This document shows, one piece after another, positions 30,467 to 33,102 of a DNA stretch of 33,102 nucleotides. Position 1 is the stretch's first letter; every line of letters starts with the position of its first letter. The notes below the pieces were generated by a model. The model made no database searches, was not told the DNA's origin, and worked only from the letters and a program-made list of their open reading frames with translations. Position numbers and translations under genes: made by a program. The DNA is from Bacteroidales bacterium (GTDB lineage Bacteria > Bacteroidota > Bacteroidia > Bacteroidales > Bacteroidaceae). The DNA is taken from contig SFCP01000037.1 in the NCBI GenBank assembly GCA_004558535.1, forward strand, positions 1-33,102. Reading direction: 5' to 3'.

Positions 30467-31228
30467 ATGGCATCCAGACCTTACCTTTTAATTTCGAATG
30501 ATGACGGCGTCACGGCCGGTGGTATTAATTTTTTGATTGAGGCGTTGCGCCCCGTGGCCGATTTGTTGGTGGTAGCTCCCGATTCGCCCCGTTCGGGGCA
30601 GGGCTGTGCCATCACGCCCACCCATCCGCTGATAGTCCGCGAGGTCCGCAACGAGCCCGGACTGCGGGTATATGCCTGCAACGGCACGCCGGTGGATTGT
30701 GTCAAGGTGGCCGTCAATGAATTGCTGGAGCGCAGGCCCGACTTGGTGGTCGGTGGCATCAACCACGGCGACAATTCGTCCGTCAACTGCCATTATTCCG
30801 GCACGATGGGGGTCGTCACCGAGGGCGCCCTGCAGGGTTATCCCGCCATAGCCTTTTCCCTGTGCGACCAGTCAGCCGATGCGGATTTCACGCCTCTTCG
30901 CCCGTATCTCGTAGATATGGTTTTCAAGGCCATAGCTATGGGTATGCCGCCCTTTACATGCCTGAATGTGAATTTCCCCAAGGCGGAGAAGTTCGCGGGC
31001 GTGAAGGTGTGTCGCATGGCCAAGAGCCGGTGGGAACGGGAGACCGTCCGCTGTCGCCATCCCTACGGCCAGGATTATCTGTGGCTGGTGGGCGAGTGTC
31101 GCGAACTGGAACCCGAGGCCGAGGATACCGACCGCTGGGCGCTGGCGCACGGCTATGTGGCCATCACGCCTACATCGCTGGATTATACGGCCTACGGATT
31201 GATCGACATCCTGCAGGCATCCTTCTGA
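30467..31228 (+). CDS. surE: 5'/3'-nucleotidase SurE
   Basis: 253 residues. YLLISNDDGVTAGGI contains the metal-binding Asp pair. VVAPDSPRSGQG, YACNGTPVDCVKVA, VVGGINHGDNSSVNCHYSGTMGVVTEG and ITPTSLDYTA are all SurE-specific. It removes phosphate from nucleoside monophosphates in the cytoplasm. It diverges from parA and lies 107 bases before lpxB, a pairing common in Bacteroidetes. Confidence 0.96.
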   Translation: MASRPYLLISNDDGVTAGGINFLIEALRPVADLLVVAPDSPRSGQGCAITPTHPLIVREVRNEPGLRVYACNGTPVDCVKVAVNELLERRPDLVVGGINHGDNSSVNCHYSGTMGVVTEGALQGYPAIAFSLCDQSADADFTPLRPYLVDMVFKAIAMGMPPFTCLNVNFPKAEKFAGVKVCRMAKSRWERETVRCRHPYGQDYLWLVGECRELEPEAEDTDRWALAHGYVAITPTSLDYTAYGLIDILQASF

Positions 31229-31335
31229 GAGAGGTATCCGCCCCATGCTGCGGGCGGGTCGGACGGTAGAGGGCAGCACTTGTGTGGAAGCCCTGTCCGA
31301 TATGTGAGTCAGTATTAACCATCCGTTTTTCCCTT

Positions 31336-32484
31336 ATGCGCTATTTTTTAGTGGCCGGCGAGGCCAGTGGCGATTTGCATGCGTCCCACTTGATGCGTGC
31401 CTTGCTTGAGCAGGACCCCGAAGCCGAGTTTCGCTGCTACGGCGGCGACCAGATGCAGGCAGCTGGCGGCATGTTGCTGTGTCATTACCGCGAGTTGGCC
31501 TATATGGGCTTTATCCCCGTGCTGCTCCACGCCCGGACCATTCTGCGTGGGCTGGCAGCGTGCAAGCGTGCCATAGCCGAGTGGCGGCCGGATGCCGTCA
31601 TTCTGATTGATTATCCCGGTTTCAACCTCAAGGTGGCCCGTTTCGTCAGGGCGCAGGGCATTTGTCCCGTGTACTATTACATTGCGCCCAAGATTTGGGC
31701 TTGGAAGGAGTATCGCATCAAGAGCATCCGGCGCGATGTGGACCGCCTGTTTTCCATCCTGCCCTTCGAGGTAGCGTTTTTCGAGGGGAAGCACCATTAC
31801 CCCATCTCGTATGTGGGCAATCCCACCCTTGACGAAGTGGAGCAGTTCCTGCGTACGCCGCCGATGGACTACGAAGCGTATTTGCAGCAGCAGGGCATGC
31901 CGCCCTCGACGCCTTGCATCACCCTGTTGCCCGGCAGCCGTGTGCAGGAAATCCGCGACAATCTCTATCGCATGCTGCGTGCTGTGTCGCCGCGTGCCGA
32001 AGCCGGCGCGCTGGTCGTCGTCTGTGCTGCGCCGGGCGTGCCCGATGCGCTTTATCGCAGCGTGATGGAGCGGGCCGGTGTGCCGGCTCGGGTGGAGCGG
32101 GGCCGTACCTACGAATTTCTGCGCCACAGCACGGCGGCCCTGGTGACGTCCGGGACCGCCACGCTCGAGACCGCGCTGTTGGGCGTGCCCCAGGTGGTGT
32201 GCTATTACATGCGGTTCGGCCGGCTGATGAACTTCCTGCGCCGCCGCTTCCTCAAGGTGCCCTATATCTCTCTGGTCAATCTGATTTGCGGCCGCGAGGT
32301 AGTGCCCGAACTGATCGGCGAACAGATGAACGAGGCCGGCGTCCGGCGTTCGCTCGACGAGGTCCTTGCCCGCCGCGAGGCGATGTTGCGCGACTACGCC
32401 GACTTGCGTGGCCGGCTGGGTCGCCCCGGTGCGCCCCGCCAAGCTGCAGCCGAGATGGTAGAGCGCCTGCGGGGCGGAAAGTAG
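31336..32484 (+). CDS. lpxB: Lipid-A-disaccharide synthase
   Basis: 382 residues of the GT19 family. MRYFLVAGEASGDLHASHL is the hallmark start, followed by YMGFIPVL, VILIDYPGFNLKVARF, YYIAPKIWAWKEYRIKSI, YVGNPTLDEV, ITLLPGSRVQEI and TSGTATLETALLGVPQVVCY. It joins UDP-2,3-diacylglucosamine to lipid X at the inner membrane. The ATG at 31336 is chosen over an in-frame start at 31282 because the protein then begins with the family motif. Confidence 0.97.
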   Translation: MRYFLVAGEASGDLHASHLMRALLEQDPEAEFRCYGGDQMQAAGGMLLCHYRELAYMGFIPVLLHARTILRGLAACKRAIAEWRPDAVILIDYPGFNLKVARFVRAQGICPVYYYIAPKIWAWKEYRIKSIRRDVDRLFSILPFEVAFFEGKHHYPISYVGNPTLDEVEQFLRTPPMDYEAYLQQQGMPPSTPCITLLPGSRVQEIRDNLYRMLRAVSPRAEAGALVVVCAAPGVPDALYRSVMERAGVPARVERGRTYEFLRHSTAALVTSGTATLETALLGVPQVVCYYMRFGRLMNFLRRRFLKVPYISLVNLICGREVVPELIGEQMNEAGVRRSLDEVLARREAMLRDYADLRGRLGRPGAPRQAAAEMVERLRGGK

Positions 32485-32561
32485 GCTGCCCGGTCGCCGC
32501 CCGACGCCTGTCGAATGGCCTGCGGCAGCCGGTACCGCGATTTTCCCTGCCGGCAAGCACC

Positions 32562-32605
32562 ACGAAGGGGGCGTCCGTCACCAGTTTGGCGGGCGCCCCC
32601 TTCGT
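32562..32605 (+). terminator. Long hairpin after lpxB
   Basis: A 19-bp stem with two G-U pairs (ACGAAGGGGGCG, then TCCGTCA, with the opposite strand) closes a CCAGTT loop. No T run follows on the plus strand. It lies 78 bases after the lpxB stop, a terminator or 3' stabiliser. Confidence 0.65.
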
Positions 32606-32787
32606 CATATATTGGGGTGAGTGGGGCCTTGTAGGGAGTCGAGGGAAATGGACCTTGCCGTGGCGGTCGGGCGGGGTGGAAATATAACGGATTGCTACTT
32701 ATTTACAATTTTTCAGAAGGGAGATGGGCGCGTGAAAATTAAGGTTTTTAACTTTTGTGCGCTTTTCTCAGTGCACTGCAAAGGAGG

Positions 32788-32871
32788 TAGTTTTTTCTAA
32801 GTCCGACTTATTTTCAACTAAGTCCTTTGTAATTTTTCCCAAGTCCTTTGTAGTTTTCCCCATCGCCTGCC
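32788..32871. repeat. 21-bp degenerate tandem repeat, block C (4 units)
   Basis: Units begin at 32788 (TAGTTTTTTCTAAGTCCGAC), 32809 (TATTTTCAACTAAGTCC), 32830 (TAATTTTTCCCAAGTCC) and 32851 (TAGTTTTCCCC). On the minus strand they read as heptads GKTTKDL, GKITKDL, VENKSDL, preceded by an ATG inside the last unit. This is the most regular block. Confidence 0.85.
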
Positions 32872-32893
32872 ACTTTCGGGCCGGAAAGGAGGA

Positions 32894-32940
32894 AAAAAGA
32901 AGGGGGAAAGCCCTGTGATTCGGACTTTCCCCTGTTGCTC
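32894..32940 (-). ncRNA. Candidate short transcript C (promoter-proximal hairpin)
   Basis: On the minus strand, 13 bases after the -7 box, GGGGAAAG pairs with CTTTCCCC (plus positions 32903-32910 and 32925-32932) around a 14-base loop. CTTCTTTTTT follows. The predicted RNA is about 45 bases. No gene lies downstream on this strand before lpxB, which is convergent. Confidence 0.52.
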
Positions 32941-32945
32941 CACAG

Positions 32946-32977
32946 CAAAGATACAAAAGATTTTCCTGTTTTGCAAA
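32946..32977 (-). promoter_or_regulatory. Promoter of small hairpin transcript C
   Basis: On the minus strand: -33 TTTG (32974-32977), a 20-base spacer ending TTTTG, and -7 TATCTTTG (32946-32953). Same spacing and -7 box as the promoter at 19669. Confidence 0.78.
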
Positions 32978-33022
32978 CGCCGTTAACAATTCGCCCGGCC
33001 TGTGCAGGCCGCGCAGAGAAAA

Positions 33023-33054
33023 TTTGGCCGAAAGGTAAATATTCCTTACCTTTG
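33023..33054 (+). promoter_or_regulatory. Promoter of the gene entering at the window end
   Basis: -33 TTTG (33023-33026), a 20-base spacer, and -7 TACCTTTG (33047-33054), divergent from transcript C. Confidence 0.75.
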
Positions 33055-33091
33055 CGCACAAACTGCAAAATCAAAAAAATACCTACACAAA

Positions 33092-33102
33092 ATGGAATGG
33101 TT
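33092..33102 (+). CDS. First codons of an unidentified gene (cut by the window end)
   Basis: ATG GAA TGG follows an A-rich leader typical of Bacteroidetes starts, about 37 bases after a good promoter. Only three residues (Met-Glu-Trp) are visible, so no product can be named. Confidence 0.45.

Overview
The window is chromosomal DNA from a member of the Bacteroidetes, most likely Bacteroidales. The evidence is the promoter type (TTTG, about 19-20 bases, then TAnnTTTG), seen at many genes; order-typical genes such as PorT, DUF3316, DUF4295 and DUF5683; the rpmB-rpmG-DUF4295 cluster; and the surE/lpxB versus parA-parB-DUF5683-lytic transglycosylase-relA arrangement. Base composition looks GC-rich for the group. 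Genus cannot be fixed from the sequence alone. Nearly everything is core housekeeping; no phage, CRISPR, integrase or transposase gene was seen.

Layout. 1-2.3 kb: tRNA-Phe and a SulP anion transporter broken by a small deletion. 2.4-9.7 kb, all on the minus strand: DEDDh exonuclease, CstA, an acyltransferase, a secreted protein of unknown function, an overlapping DedA / DUF3316 / S41-peptidase set, and pyrE. 9.7-11.1 kb: a dense non-coding stretch with three palindromic elements, a 7-bp tandem repeat, a promoter-plus-hairpin unit, a 21-bp repeat block and a shortened ferredoxin gene. 11.1-17.9 kb: PorT, then a phosphate module in which a PhoR/PhoB-like pair diverges from a Pit transporter and an outer-membrane porin, with a Pho-box-like array between them. 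18-20.1 kb: a Ser/Thr kinase with MORN-like C-terminus and a second promoter-hairpin-21-bp-repeat locus. 20.1-23.7 kb: map, tsaD, cinA, rpmB, rpmG, DUF4295. 23.9-30.2 kb, minus: relA, lytic transglycosylase, DUF5683, parB, parA. 30.5-32.5 kb: surE, lpxB. The end holds a third promoter-hairpin-repeat locus and the first codons of another gene.

Three non-coding systems stand out. (1) Four copies of a palindromic element with two fixed boxes (about GCAAGGCGAGAG and CCGAGCCGC) around a variable stem-loop. Each is closed by a 7-bp inverted repeat whose sequence differs at every locus but stays self-complementary. (2) Three near-identical promoters followed within 7-13 bases by a terminator-like hairpin, so the predicted transcript is little more than a terminator. 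(3) Blocks of degenerate 21-bp repeats, three next to those units and one between the transglycosylase and relA genes.

A second theme is damage. Four genes (SulP, ferredoxin, response regulator, porin) and probably a fifth (kinase C-terminus) look as if a short internal segment of roughly 15-55 bases is missing, four of the five with loss of frame. This is either real gene decay or an assembly problem, and it affects how far the coding calls can be trusted. All calls come from reading the sequence; no database search was possible.
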